In this document: positions 1 through 7,155 of the stretch, in pieces
Layout of the letters: every line of letters begins with the position of its first letter
Numbering within the stretch: the first letter of the stretch is position 1
Source of the DNA: Flavobacteriales bacterium
Lineage (GTDB): Bacteria; Bacteroidota; Bacteroidia; Flavobacteriales_D; CANHHI01
DNA length: 16,323 nt
Direction: 5' to 3'
NCBI GenBank assembly: GCA_947460225.1
Contig: CANHHI010000019.1
Location: 1-16,323 of the forward strand
The notes under the pieces: generated by a model
What the model was told of the DNA's origin: nothing
What the model saw: only the letters and a program-made list of their open reading frames with translations
The model's database searches: none
Made by a program: the position numbers and the translations under genes

Positions 1-476
1 TCCTGTTGCAAGCAAGCCATTTCTATGGCGGTTATCGCACTTTCCATGCCTTTGTTGCCGTATTTGCCCCCAGAGCGGTCTTTGGCTTGTTGCCAAGTGT
101 TGTCGGTCAAAACGCCAAACACCACAGGCACATTGTGTTTAATGCCCACTTCCCTGATGCTGTCGGCGGTGGCTTGCGCCACAAAATCAAAATGCTTGGT
201 TTCGCCTTGTATAATGCTCCCCAAACAAATCACCGCATTTGGTTTGTGTTTCAAAATCGCCATTTGTGCCGCCAAGCCCAGCTCAAAACTACCCGGCACC
301 CAATGCACCAAAATATCTTTAGCTTGTTTGGCTTGTAGCACTTCTGTTGCGCCCAAAAGCAAAGCCTCTGTGATTTCTTTGTTCCACTTAGAAACCACCA
401 CTACAAAGCGCATGCCCTCTGCTGAGGGCACGCTATGAATATCTAAACCGTGATAAGGTTGTGTTGCTGTTGCCAT
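1..476 (-). CDS. ribH: 6,7-dimethyl-8-ribityllumazine synthase (3' end cut by window edge)
   Basis: Catalyses condensation of 5-amino-6-ribitylaminouracil with 3,4-dihydroxy-2-butanone 4-phosphate to lumazine, the penultimate step of riboflavin synthesis; the family forms cytosolic pentamers or 60-mers. The minus-strand translation from the ATG at 476-474 gives about 158 residues before the window ends, close to the family's usual 150-165, so only a few residues are missing. Seen: VPGSFEL near residues 60-66 (substrate-binding loop), GSIIQGETKHFDF near 86-98 with His95 as the expected catalytic histidine, and the C-terminal RSGGKYGNKG signature near 134-143. The usual Arg-Phe-Asn near the N terminus reads Lys-Trp-Asn (30-32). 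The start lies only 3 nt beyond the stop of the TPR gene, so the two are almost certainly cotranscribed. Identification is firm. Confidence 0.95.
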   Translation of the reverse strand, partial: MATATQPYHGLDIHSVPSAEGMRFVVVVSKWNKEITEALLLGATEVLQAKQAKDILVHWVPGSFELGLAAQMAILKHKPNAVICLGSIIQGETKHFDFVAQATADSIREVGIKHNVPVVFGVLTDNTWQQAKDRSGGKYGNKGMESAITAIEMACLQQ

Positions 477-479
477 AAA

Positions 480-1178
480 TTAGTTATTTTGCAAGGTTTG
501 TGCTTTGGCAATGTATTTGTCTATGTCTCTAGCTTCTGGGCTATTTGGATAATCCATGGAAATTTCTTCATAGCAAGTGAGCGCATCTTTGTATGCCCCA
601 AACACTTCATAAGCCACGCCCAGTTTTTTGAGTGCCATAGCTGTTAAATCTGTTTCTTTGGCAGATTTTACCGCCGTTTTATACGCATCAATGCTTTTGC
701 TTTTTTGCGCTTGGTCTAGGTAAATATCGCCCAAAGTCAAGTGCAAAATGCTGTTGAGCAGATTGTCTTGCAAAGTCAAACCCTCCAAGTATTGCAAAGC
801 ATCTTCCACTTTATCCATCTGCAAGGCAGAAATACCCGCTGCATAGCGTGCCACATCGCCCGAAGGTGTGCCTTTGTATTGGTCGGCAATGTATGCCAAA
901 CCGTAAAAATCTTCTTCCCCATGCAAGGATTCTTGGTATTTGCCTTTTTGAAAATCCGCCAAAGGCATCGCCATAAGCTCTGCCGCTTTCTGTTCACGGG
1001 GTATTTTATAACCTTCGTAATATCCCCAAGTGGCAAAAATAGCCACCACAACACCCGAGGCAATGCCTATCATGGTTTTTCTGTGATTTTCCATAAAATA
1101 CTCCACTTTATCGGAAAAAGCAAAAGGGTTTTCCGCCTCTTTGGGGCTATTTGCGCTATTGTTTTGTGTTTTTTTCAT
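480..1178 (-). CDS. Membrane-anchored tetratricopeptide repeat protein
   Basis: 232 residues. A short polar N terminus is followed by one hydrophobic segment (about 35-54), then an all-helical region with TPR-like helix pairs at about 107-137, 143-173 and 180-210; the last has the typical A-x-x-x-Y-E-x-I...YPNSPEA ending. The layout resembles single-pass YfgM-like proteins with one anchor and a TPR domain outside the cytoplasm. In Bacteroidota a protein of this kind is commonly found between ribH and recF, which fits here: it is divergent from recF and directly upstream of ribH. Its function is unknown; TPR domains bind proteins, so a scaffold or chaperone role at the membrane is an inference only. 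A good promoter lies upstream. Confidence 0.85.
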   Translation of the reverse strand: MKKTQNNSANSPKEAENPFAFSDKVEYFMENHRKTMIGIASGVVVAIFATWGYYEGYKIPREQKAAELMAMPLADFQKGKYQESLHGEEDFYGLAYIADQYKGTPSGDVARYAAGISALQMDKVEDALQYLEGLTLQDNLLNSILHLTLGDIYLDQAQKSKSIDAYKTAVKSAKETDLTAMALKKLGVAYEVFGAYKDALTCYEEISMDYPNSPEARDIDKYIAKAQTLQNN

Positions 1179-1210
1179 CTGTCTAAAATTTAATGACCAA
1201 ATTTAGAGGA

Positions 1211-1242
1211 CAAAGTTAGTTTTTTTTTGATATTTGCGCAAA
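1211..1242 (-). promoter_or_regulatory. Bacteroidota-type promoter for the TPR-ribH unit
   Basis: On the minus strand the -33 box TTTG (1239-1242) is followed after 20 nt by TAACTTTG (1211-1218), an exact match to the Bacteroidota -7 consensus TAnnTTTG with the usual spacing. Transcription would begin near 1205, leaving a leader of about 27 nt before the ATG at 1178. Much of the spacer is a run of nine A on this strand. Confidence 0.7.
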
Positions 1243-1254
1243 TAAAACGACAAT

Positions 1255-2334
1255 TTGCAACTCAAAAAAATAGAAATTCTACAATTTAAAAGTTATTCAG
1301 AGGCTAGTTTTGACTTTGATGCGCCTGTTTGTGCCTTTGTGGGCGATAATGGCGTGGGCAAAACCAATATCTTAGAAGCCATTTATTACCTGTGCATGAC
1401 CAAAGGCTATTTTCAAGGTTTGGACACGCATTTGGTCAAAAAAAATTGCGCTTTTTTTGCTTTAACGGGTTATTTTCACAGCCAAACCAATGAAGAGGTG
1501 GAAAAAATTACCTGCGCTTACCAGCAAGGCGCAAAAAAAACGTTCAAACACAATGGCAAAGCCTATAACACTTTGTCGGAACACATTGGCAAGTTTCCCG
1601 TGGTGGTGATTTCACCTTACGATGTTGAATTGTTGGAGAGTAGCGAAATGCGCAGAAAATTTTTAGACGCCACCCTTGCCCAATCAGACCCACAATATTT
1701 GCTCAGCGTGATGCGCTACAAAAAAGTGCTGGAAGAACGCAATACCCTACTCAAACAATTTGCCCAGCAAAATTATTTTGACGGGGAAACTTTGCAGATA
1801 TACAGCGAGCAATTGGCGCAGTACGGCATGGACATTTACCAAAAACGCTCGGCATTTATAGATTTTTTTGTACCTTTGTTTGACAAAGCGTATCAAAAGG
1901 TTTCTGCTAAAAATGAAACCGTGCGCTTGTGCTTAGAAAGTGATATGCAAGAAGGCGATTTATCAGATTTACTGGCAGAACACCTGCTTAGAGACCGCCA
2001 AAGGACTTACACCAGTGTGGGTGCGCATCGGGACGATTTGGGGTTTTACATGCAAGATTTGCCCATTAAAAAAATGGGTTCACAAGGACAACAAAAAAGT
2101 TTTTTAATTGCTTTAAAATTGGCACAAGCAGCGTTTTTAAAGCACCACACCCACAAAAGCCCCATATTGCTCCTAGACGATGTGTTTGACAAATTGGACA
2201 GCAAAAGAGTAGGCAATTTGCTCCATTTGGTAACAACGCCAAACATGATGAAACAAGTTTTTATAACCCACACAGGCGCAGCAGATTTAAAAGATTTAGT
2301 GCCTAAACACAACCTACAAACGATAGTGCTATGA
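1255..2334 (+). CDS. recF: DNA replication and repair protein RecF (TTG start)
   Basis: SMC-like ABC ATPase that binds single/double-strand DNA junctions at gaps and, with RecO and RecR, loads RecA. 359 residues, the normal family length. Walker A is GDNGVGKT (30-37), the ABC signature is SQGQQKS (276-282), and Walker B is ILLLDDVFDKLD (304-315). The N terminus, LKKIEILQFKSY, is typical of the family. The start is forced: an in-frame TAA lies at 1243-1245 and the first in-frame ATG is codon 48, beyond Walker A, so TTG at 1255 is the only standard start that keeps the ATPase fold. The stop overlaps the ATG of the next gene (ATGA), indicating translational coupling. It is divergent from the TPR gene; I see no good consensus promoter on this strand in the 76-nt gap. 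Confidence 0.96.
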   Translation: MQLKKIEILQFKSYSEASFDFDAPVCAFVGDNGVGKTNILEAIYYLCMTKGYFQGLDTHLVKKNCAFFALTGYFHSQTNEEVEKITCAYQQGAKKTFKHNGKAYNTLSEHIGKFPVVVISPYDVELLESSEMRRKFLDATLAQSDPQYLLSVMRYKKVLEERNTLLKQFAQQNYFDGETLQIYSEQLAQYGMDIYQKRSAFIDFFVPLFDKAYQKVSAKNETVRLCLESDMQEGDLSDLLAEHLLRDRQRTYTSVGAHRDDLGFYMQDLPIKKMGSQGQQKSFLIALKLAQAAFLKHHTHKSPILLLDDVFDKLDSKRVGNLLHLVTTPNMMKQVFITHTGAADLKDLVPKHNLQTIVL

Positions 2335-2669
2335 GTGAAATGCCATATAGAAAACCCAGAGGTTTGTCTTTGAGTTTGGGCAAGGGCGGAGAAAGTTTTT
2401 CTTTGCAGGAAGCCATGCAGTTGTATTTAAAGAAAACAGGCTTGCAAGCTCGTTTTGGTGCAGTTGCCGTGGAAAAGGAGTTGCGTTTGCTTTTGGGCAA
2501 TATGATTAGCAGTCGGCTGGAAAAAATCAGTTTAGAAAACGGCGTTTTGCGCCTAGAAATAACATCTTCGGCGGTGCGCCAGCAAGTACTTATGTTGCAA
2601 GATGAAATCATTGCCGATTTAAACAAAAAAATTGGTGCAGATTTGGTGAAAAGCCTTTTGGTGTATTGA
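2331..2669 (+). CDS. DUF721 (DciA-like) protein
   Basis: 112 residues matching the DUF721 pattern: a basic, flexible N terminus (about 1-22, RKPRGLSLSLGKGG), a helical segment LQEAMQLYLKK, then the core with ENGVLRLEITSSAVRQQVLMLQ (about 69-90) and a final LNKKIGADLVKSLLV. DUF721 includes DciA, the replicative helicase (DnaB) operator and loader used by bacteria lacking DnaC/DnaI. Whether this short Bacteroidota form does the same job is inference from the family and from its coupling to recF. The usual conserved Trp near the start of the core is not obvious. The gene starts in the recF stop codon (ATGA) and ends 35 nt before a strong bidirectional terminator. Confidence 0.85.
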   Translation: MSEMPYRKPRGLSLSLGKGGESFSLQEAMQLYLKKTGLQARFGAVAVEKELRLLLGNMISSRLEKISLENGVLRLEITSSAVRQQVLMLQDEIIADLNKKIGADLVKSLLVY

Positions 2670-2704
2670 TTATTTACACCTAAGCAAAAGCTAGCAAATA
2701 CAAA

Positions 2705-2732
2705 AAAAAGCACCCAAAATTGGGTGCTTTTT
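2705..2732. terminator. Bidirectional intrinsic terminator between DUF721 and aconitase
   Basis: Perfect stem: AAAAAGCACCCAA (2705-2717) pairs with TTGGGTGCTTTTT (2720-2732) around a tiny AA centre. It gives a GC-rich hairpin core (GCACCC/GGGTGC) flanked by A and T runs on both strands. It lies 35 nt after the DUF721 stop and 16 nt after the aconitase stop on the opposite strand, so it can serve both converging units. Confidence 0.9.
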
Positions 2733-2748
2733 AGTTAATGATTAAAAT

Positions 2749-5001
2749 TTATTTCATTAGATTTAACGCTGCTCCAGCCTTAAACCAAGCAATTTGTTGC
2801 TCGTTATAGGTATGATTTACAGCAATCTGTTCTTTGTTGCCATTTTCGTGCACAATCTCTATTTGCAAAGGCTTGCCTGGTGCAAAATTCACCAAATCCA
2901 CAAAATTAAAGGTATCGTTTTCTTGAATTTTGTCATAATCAGAAACATTTTGGAAAGTCAAAGCCAACATGCCCTGTTTTTTCAAATTGGTTTCGTGTAT
3001 GCGGGCAAAAGATTTAACCAAAATAGCTTTAACACCCAAGTGTCTAGGCTCCATCGCCGCATGCTCCCGAGAAGAACCTTCGCCGTAGTTAAATTCACCC
3101 ACCACAATGGTTGGCACGCCTGCTGCTTTGTAGGCTCTTTGCACCGCTGGTACTTCGCCAAATTCGCCCGTCAATTGGCTTTTTACGCTGTTGGTTTTTT
3201 CATTGAAAAAATTCACCGCACCAATCAAGCAGTTATTGGAAATATTATCCAAATGCCCCCTAAATTTCAACCAAGGACCAGCCATAGAAATATGGTCGGT
3301 GGTACACTTGCCCTTAGCTTTAATGAGCAATTTTGCACCCATAATATTGTTGCCGTCCCAAGCAGAGAAAGGCGCAAGCAATTGCAAACGGCTTGATTTT
3401 TCATCAACCAAAACCTGCACTTGACTGCCGTCCAATGCTGGTGCTTGATAACCTGCATCTTTCACGTCAAAACCTCTTTGTGGCAATTCATCGCCCGTAG
3501 GCACGGTGAGTTTAATATCTTCGCCATTTGCGCCTTTGAGCGTGTCTGTTTCGGGGTTAAAATCCAAGCGTCCAGCCAAAGCCATTGCCGTAACAATTTC
3601 AGGAGAACCCACAAACGCCAAAGTGTTGGGGTTTCCGTCCGCACGTTTGGCAAAATTTCTATTAAAGCTGTGTACAATGGTGTTGCGTTCTTGTTTTTCC
3701 GCACCCATTCTGTCCCACATGCCTATACAAGGACCGCAAGCGTTGGCAAGCATTTTGGCACCAATTTTTTCAAAAGTGTCTAAATAACCGTCTCTTTCTA
3801 CGGTATAGCGCACCTGCTCAGAACCTGGCGTAATGGTAAATTCTGCTTTGGTTTTAATGCCTTTTTCTGCAGCTTGCTTGGCAATAGACGCAGCCCTTGC
3901 AATGTCTTCATACGAAGAGTTGGTGCAAGAACCGATCAAGCCAACTTGTATATCCAAAGGATAATTGTTTTTCAAGGCTTCCTCTTTCATTTTAGAAAGT
4001 GGCGTAGCTTTATCGGGCGTAAAAGGACCATTCAAATGCGGTTCCAATTCGCTCAAATTGATTTCTATAACTTTATCAAAATATTTTTCTGGATTTGCAT
4101 AGACTTCTGCGTCAGCTGTCAAATGTTCTTGAATGGCATTGGCAGCCATAGCAACTTCTTTTCTGCCAGTGGCTATCAAATAACGCTCCATGCTCGCATC
4201 GTAACCAAAAGTAGAAGTGGTTGCCCCGATTTCTGCGCCCATGTTGCAAATCGTGCCTTTACCTGTGCAAGACATTGCCAAAGCACCCTCGCCAAAGTAT
4301 TCAACAATAGAACCCGTGCCACCTTCCACAGTCAAAATGCCTGCCACTTTTAGAATAACATCTTTGGGCGAAGTCCAACCGCTCAATTTGCCTGTCAGTT
4401 TTACACCTATCAACTTAGGAAATTTCAATTCCCAAGCCATGCCAGCCATCACGTCCACCGCATCGGCACCGCCCACACCAATGGCGAGCATGCCCAATCC
4501 ACCCGCATTCACCGTGTGTGAATCCGTGCCAATCATCATACCGCCAGGGAAAGCATAATTTTCCAAAACAACTTGGTGAATAATCCCAGCACCTGGTTTC
4601 CAAAAGCCAATGCCGTATTTGTTAGACACCGAAGACAAAAAGTCAAATACTTCCTTGCTTTGCGACAAAGCCGTGCTTAAATCTTCTTTGGCTCCTACTT
4701 TGGCTTGAATTAAGTGGTCGCAATGCACCGTGGACGGCACAGCCACTTTATTTCTTTGCGCTTGCATAAACTGCAAAAGTGCCATTTGTGCCGTAGCGTC
4801 TTGCATGGCTACTCTATCGGGTGCGAAGTCCACATACGATGCGCCACGCTTGAAATCTTCCACGTTTTGGCTTTCCCAAAGGTGGGTGTATAAAATCTTT
4901 TCACTCAGTGTCAAAGGGCGGCTTAAAGCCTTTCTCGCTGCATCAATACGACTAGGTATTTTTGCGTATAAAGCCTGAATTCTATCTAAATCGAATACCA
5001 T
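2749..5001 (-). CDS. Aconitate hydratase, mitochondrial-type
   Basis: Interconverts citrate and isocitrate via cis-aconitate in the TCA cycle using a [4Fe-4S] cluster. 750 residues, the length of the mitochondrial-type aconitases usual in Bacteroidota, shorter than E. coli AcnA (891) or AcnB (865). Cluster cysteines are Cys359 (GSCTNSSYEDIARA), Cys422 and Cys425 (CGPCIGMWDR). Active-site groups visible are DSHT (160-163) and the swivelling-domain GSSREHAAMEPRHLG loop (642-656) with the catalytic serine at 643/644 and Arg645. The N-terminal HCDHLIQAK (93-101) is also typical. It is the last gene of the dnaA-prfC-peroxiredoxin run, 16 nt after the peroxiredoxin stop, and is followed by a strong terminator. 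I leave the symbol blank because acn/acnA naming does not map cleanly onto this subfamily. Confidence 0.96.
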   Translation of the reverse strand: MVFDLDRIQALYAKIPSRIDAARKALSRPLTLSEKILYTHLWESQNVEDFKRGASYVDFAPDRVAMQDATAQMALLQFMQAQRNKVAVPSTVHCDHLIQAKVGAKEDLSTALSQSKEVFDFLSSVSNKYGIGFWKPGAGIIHQVVLENYAFPGGMMIGTDSHTVNAGGLGMLAIGVGGADAVDVMAGMAWELKFPKLIGVKLTGKLSGWTSPKDVILKVAGILTVEGGTGSIVEYFGEGALAMSCTGKGTICNMGAEIGATTSTFGYDASMERYLIATGRKEVAMAANAIQEHLTADAEVYANPEKYFDKVIEINLSELEPHLNGPFTPDKATPLSKMKEEALKNNYPLDIQVGLIGSCTNSSYEDIARAASIAKQAAEKGIKTKAEFTITPGSEQVRYTVERDGYLDTFEKIGAKMLANACGPCIGMWDRMGAEKQERNTIVHSFNRNFAKRADGNPNTLAFVGSPEIVTAMALAGRLDFNPETDTLKGANGEDIKLTVPTGDELPQRGFDVKDAGYQAPALDGSQVQVLVDEKSSRLQLLAPFSAWDGNNIMGAKLLIKAKGKCTTDHISMAGPWLKFRGHLDNISNNCLIGAVNFFNEKTNSVKSQLTGEFGEVPAVQRAYKAAGVPTIVVGEFNYGEGSSREHAAMEPRHLGVKAILVKSFARIHETNLKKQGMLALTFQNVSDYDKIQENDTFNFVDLVNFAPGKPLQIEIVHENGNKEQIAVNHTYNEQQIAWFKAGAALNLMK

Positions 5002-5017
5002 ATAAATGATTGTAAAT

Positions 5018-5530
5018 TTATTGTTTATTTTCTTTTAAAAATGCCAAAGTTTTGGTGATATGGTCTTTGGTGTCGCTCATTTGGTTGAACATAAATACCA
5101 CTTTGTTGTCCGCATCGGTTACGTAAGTCACTCTGCCTGGTATCATGCCCATGGTTTTTGGCACGCCAAACAATTTGCGCAGCTCATTTTTTTCATCGGC
5201 AAGCAAATCAAAACTCAATTTATATTTTTCTGCAAATTTTTTATGCGAAGCCACATCATCAGCACTAATGCCTATTACCACTGCGCCTAACTCTTCAAAA
5301 TCTTGGTAAGCATCTCTAAAACTACACGCCTGCGTAGTGCAACCTGGCGTATCATCTTTGGGATAAAAATACACCACCTTTTTTTTGCCTGCATACTTAG
5401 ACAATTCTACTGTTTCCCCATGTTGATTTTTCAAGGAAAAACTCGGCAAAGTATCGCCAACTTGTACAGATTTTTGTGCCATAATGCTACCTGCGAATAA
5501 ACCGAGTGCTAAGATACCAATTTTTTTCAT
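5018..5530 (-). CDS. Exported peroxiredoxin, BCP/PrxQ type
   Basis: Thiol peroxidase that reduces hydrogen peroxide and organic hydroperoxides with electrons from thioredoxin. 170 residues. The thioredoxin-like core has YPKDDTPGCTTQACSFRD (55-72), with peroxidatic Cys64 and, five residues on, Cys69 as the likely resolving cysteine as in E. coli BCP. Most BCP proteins are cytosolic and begin at the VGDTLPSFSL segment; this one has an extra N terminus, MKKIGILALGLFAGSIMA-Q, with the charge, hydrophobic core and A|Q cleavage site of a Sec signal peptide, so it probably works in the periplasm. A start at Met17 would remove the signal and give a cytosolic form, but the longer start leaves only 11 nt after prfC and makes a good signal peptide. 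Third gene of the dnaA unit. Confidence 0.93.
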   Translation of the reverse strand: MKKIGILALGLFAGSIMAQKSVQVGDTLPSFSLKNQHGETVELSKYAGKKKVVYFYPKDDTPGCTTQACSFRDAYQDFEELGAVVIGISADDVASHKKFAEKYKLSFDLLADEKNELRKLFGVPKTMGMIPGRVTYVTDADNKVVFMFNQMSDTKDHITKTLAFLKENKQ

Positions 5531-5541
5531 TACTTTAATTA

Positions 5542-7140
5542 TTATACGTGAACTAATTTAAAATCTGAGTGTTCATGGAAAACCACATCGGGGAAATCCT
5601 GTTTTGCCATTTGCAACATCCATTGAGATTCCGCCAAAAAAACCCAGTTTTCGTCTTTATCTTTGGCTAAACTATTGGCTTTTCTGCGCATAAAATCATC
5701 AAAAATGGCTTGTTCATCACAAGTAACCCAAAAGGCTTTGTAAAAGTTTTTTGCCACAAATTCTACTTTTGCGCCATATTCCTGTGCTAGCCTGTATTGT
5801 ATCACTTCAAACTGCAATTCTCCAACCGTGCCCACAATTTTTCGGTTGCCCAAAATTTGCGTAAACACCTGCGCCACGCCCTCTTGGCTCAATTGCCCAA
5901 TGCCTTTTTCCAATTGCTTGGTTTTCATCGGGTCTTTATTGACCAATTCCCTAAAAATCTCTGGGGAAAAATTGGGAATGCCTGTAAACAATATATTTTC
6001 GCCCTCGGTGAGGGTATCGCCAATTTTAAAGTTTCCGCTGTCGTACAAACCCACCACATCGCCTGCATAAGCCTGTTCTATCACGCTTTTTTCCTGCGCC
6101 ATAAAACTAGTCGGGTTGGCAAATTTAAACTTTTTAGCCAAGCGTACATGGTGATAAAATGTATTGCGCTCAAAAGTGCCCGAAACCACCCTGCAAAAAG
6201 CAATTCTATCTCGGTGGTTTGGGTCTAAATTGGCATGAATTTTAAAAATAAAGCCCGTAAATTTTTCCTCCTCTGGTTTTACTTCACGCAGATTGCTTTG
6301 TCTGGGCTTGGGGTTTGGCGCAAAAGCAATAAAATTATCCAAGAGTTCTTGCACGCCAAAATTATACACCGCCGAACCAAAAAACACAGGCGTAACCTTG
6401 CCCGCCAAGTATGCCGACAAATCAAAATCGCCATATACAGACTCAATCAATTCCACATCTTTGCGCAATTGCTCGGCATCTTCCTCGCCAATATAACTTT
6501 CTAAAACCCCGTCTTGTAAATGCTGAATTTGCACCAAACCTTCCGAAACTTCGGTTTTGCTGGGCGAAAACAAGTTCAAACTTTTTTTATACAAGTTATA
6601 CACGCCCTTAAATCTATCTCCCATATTGATAGGAAAAGTGAGTGGATGCACTTGGATACCGAGTTTTTGCTCTATTTCGTCCAGCAAATCAAAAGGATCT
6701 TTGCTTTCTCGGTCAAATTTATTGATGAAAGTCAAAACAGGGGTGTCCCGCATGCGACAAACCTCCATCAATTTCTCGGTTTGGCTTTCCACGCCATTGG
6801 CACCGTCCAAAACCATAATCACAGAATCCACAGCGGTTAAGGTGCGGTAGGTGTCTTCGGCAAAGTCTTTGTGTCCGGGCGTGTCTAATATGTTGATTTT
6901 CTTGCCTTTGTATTCAAAAGCCATCACCGAAGTAGCCACAGAAATACCCCTTTGTTTCTCAATTTCCATAAAATCCGACACCGTGGATTTTTTGATTTTA
7001 TTGCTCTTTACAGCTCCCGCCGTATGAATAGCCCCCCCAAAAAGGAGCAATTTTTCCGTGAGTGTTGTTTTACCTGCATCGGGGTGCGCAATAATGGCAA
7101 ATGTTTGTCTGCGTGTAATTTCCTGTTGTAATTGGCTCAT
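5542..7140 (-). CDS. prfC: Peptide chain release factor 3 (RF3)
   Basis: Translational GTPase that recycles RF1/RF2 from the ribosome after peptide release. 532 residues, against 529 in E. coli. G motifs: AHPDAGKT (18-25, G1), RGISVATS (64-71, G2), DTPGH (86-90, G3), NKFD (140-143, G4), and GSAVYNFGV near 255 (G5 region). The N terminus, ITRRQTFAIIAHPDAGKTTL, and the RF3-specific IKKSTVSDFMEIEKQRGISV stretch separate it from EF-G, TypA and LepA. It begins 15 nt after the dnaA stop and ends 11 nt before the peroxiredoxin ATG, so it lies inside one transcription unit. Confidence 0.96.
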   Translation of the reverse strand: MSQLQQEITRRQTFAIIAHPDAGKTTLTEKLLLFGGAIHTAGAVKSNKIKKSTVSDFMEIEKQRGISVATSVMAFEYKGKKINILDTPGHKDFAEDTYRTLTAVDSVIMVLDGANGVESQTEKLMEVCRMRDTPVLTFINKFDRESKDPFDLLDEIEQKLGIQVHPLTFPINMGDRFKGVYNLYKKSLNLFSPSKTEVSEGLVQIQHLQDGVLESYIGEEDAEQLRKDVELIESVYGDFDLSAYLAGKVTPVFFGSAVYNFGVQELLDNFIAFAPNPKPRQSNLREVKPEEEKFTGFIFKIHANLDPNHRDRIAFCRVVSGTFERNTFYHHVRLAKKFKFANPTSFMAQEKSVIEQAYAGDVVGLYDSGNFKIGDTLTEGENILFTGIPNFSPEIFRELVNKDPMKTKQLEKGIGQLSQEGVAQVFTQILGNRKIVGTVGELQFEVIQYRLAQEYGAKVEFVAKNFYKAFWVTCDEQAIFDDFMRRKANSLAKDKDENWVFLAESQWMLQMAKQDFPDVVFHEHSDFKLVHV

Positions 7141-7155
7141 GCCTTTGCAATAATT

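Noticed and set aside
2303..2713. Open frame of 136 codons on the minus strand across the recF end and DUF721
   Set aside because: It is antisense to a clear DUF721 gene and crosses the terminator; the protein shows no domain or sensible start context.
2794..4603. Several plus-strand open frames of 60-200 codons inside the aconitase gene
   Set aside because: Aconitase is intact across the whole region with all active-site motifs; the antisense frames have odd, Cys/His/Phe-rich composition typical of shadows.
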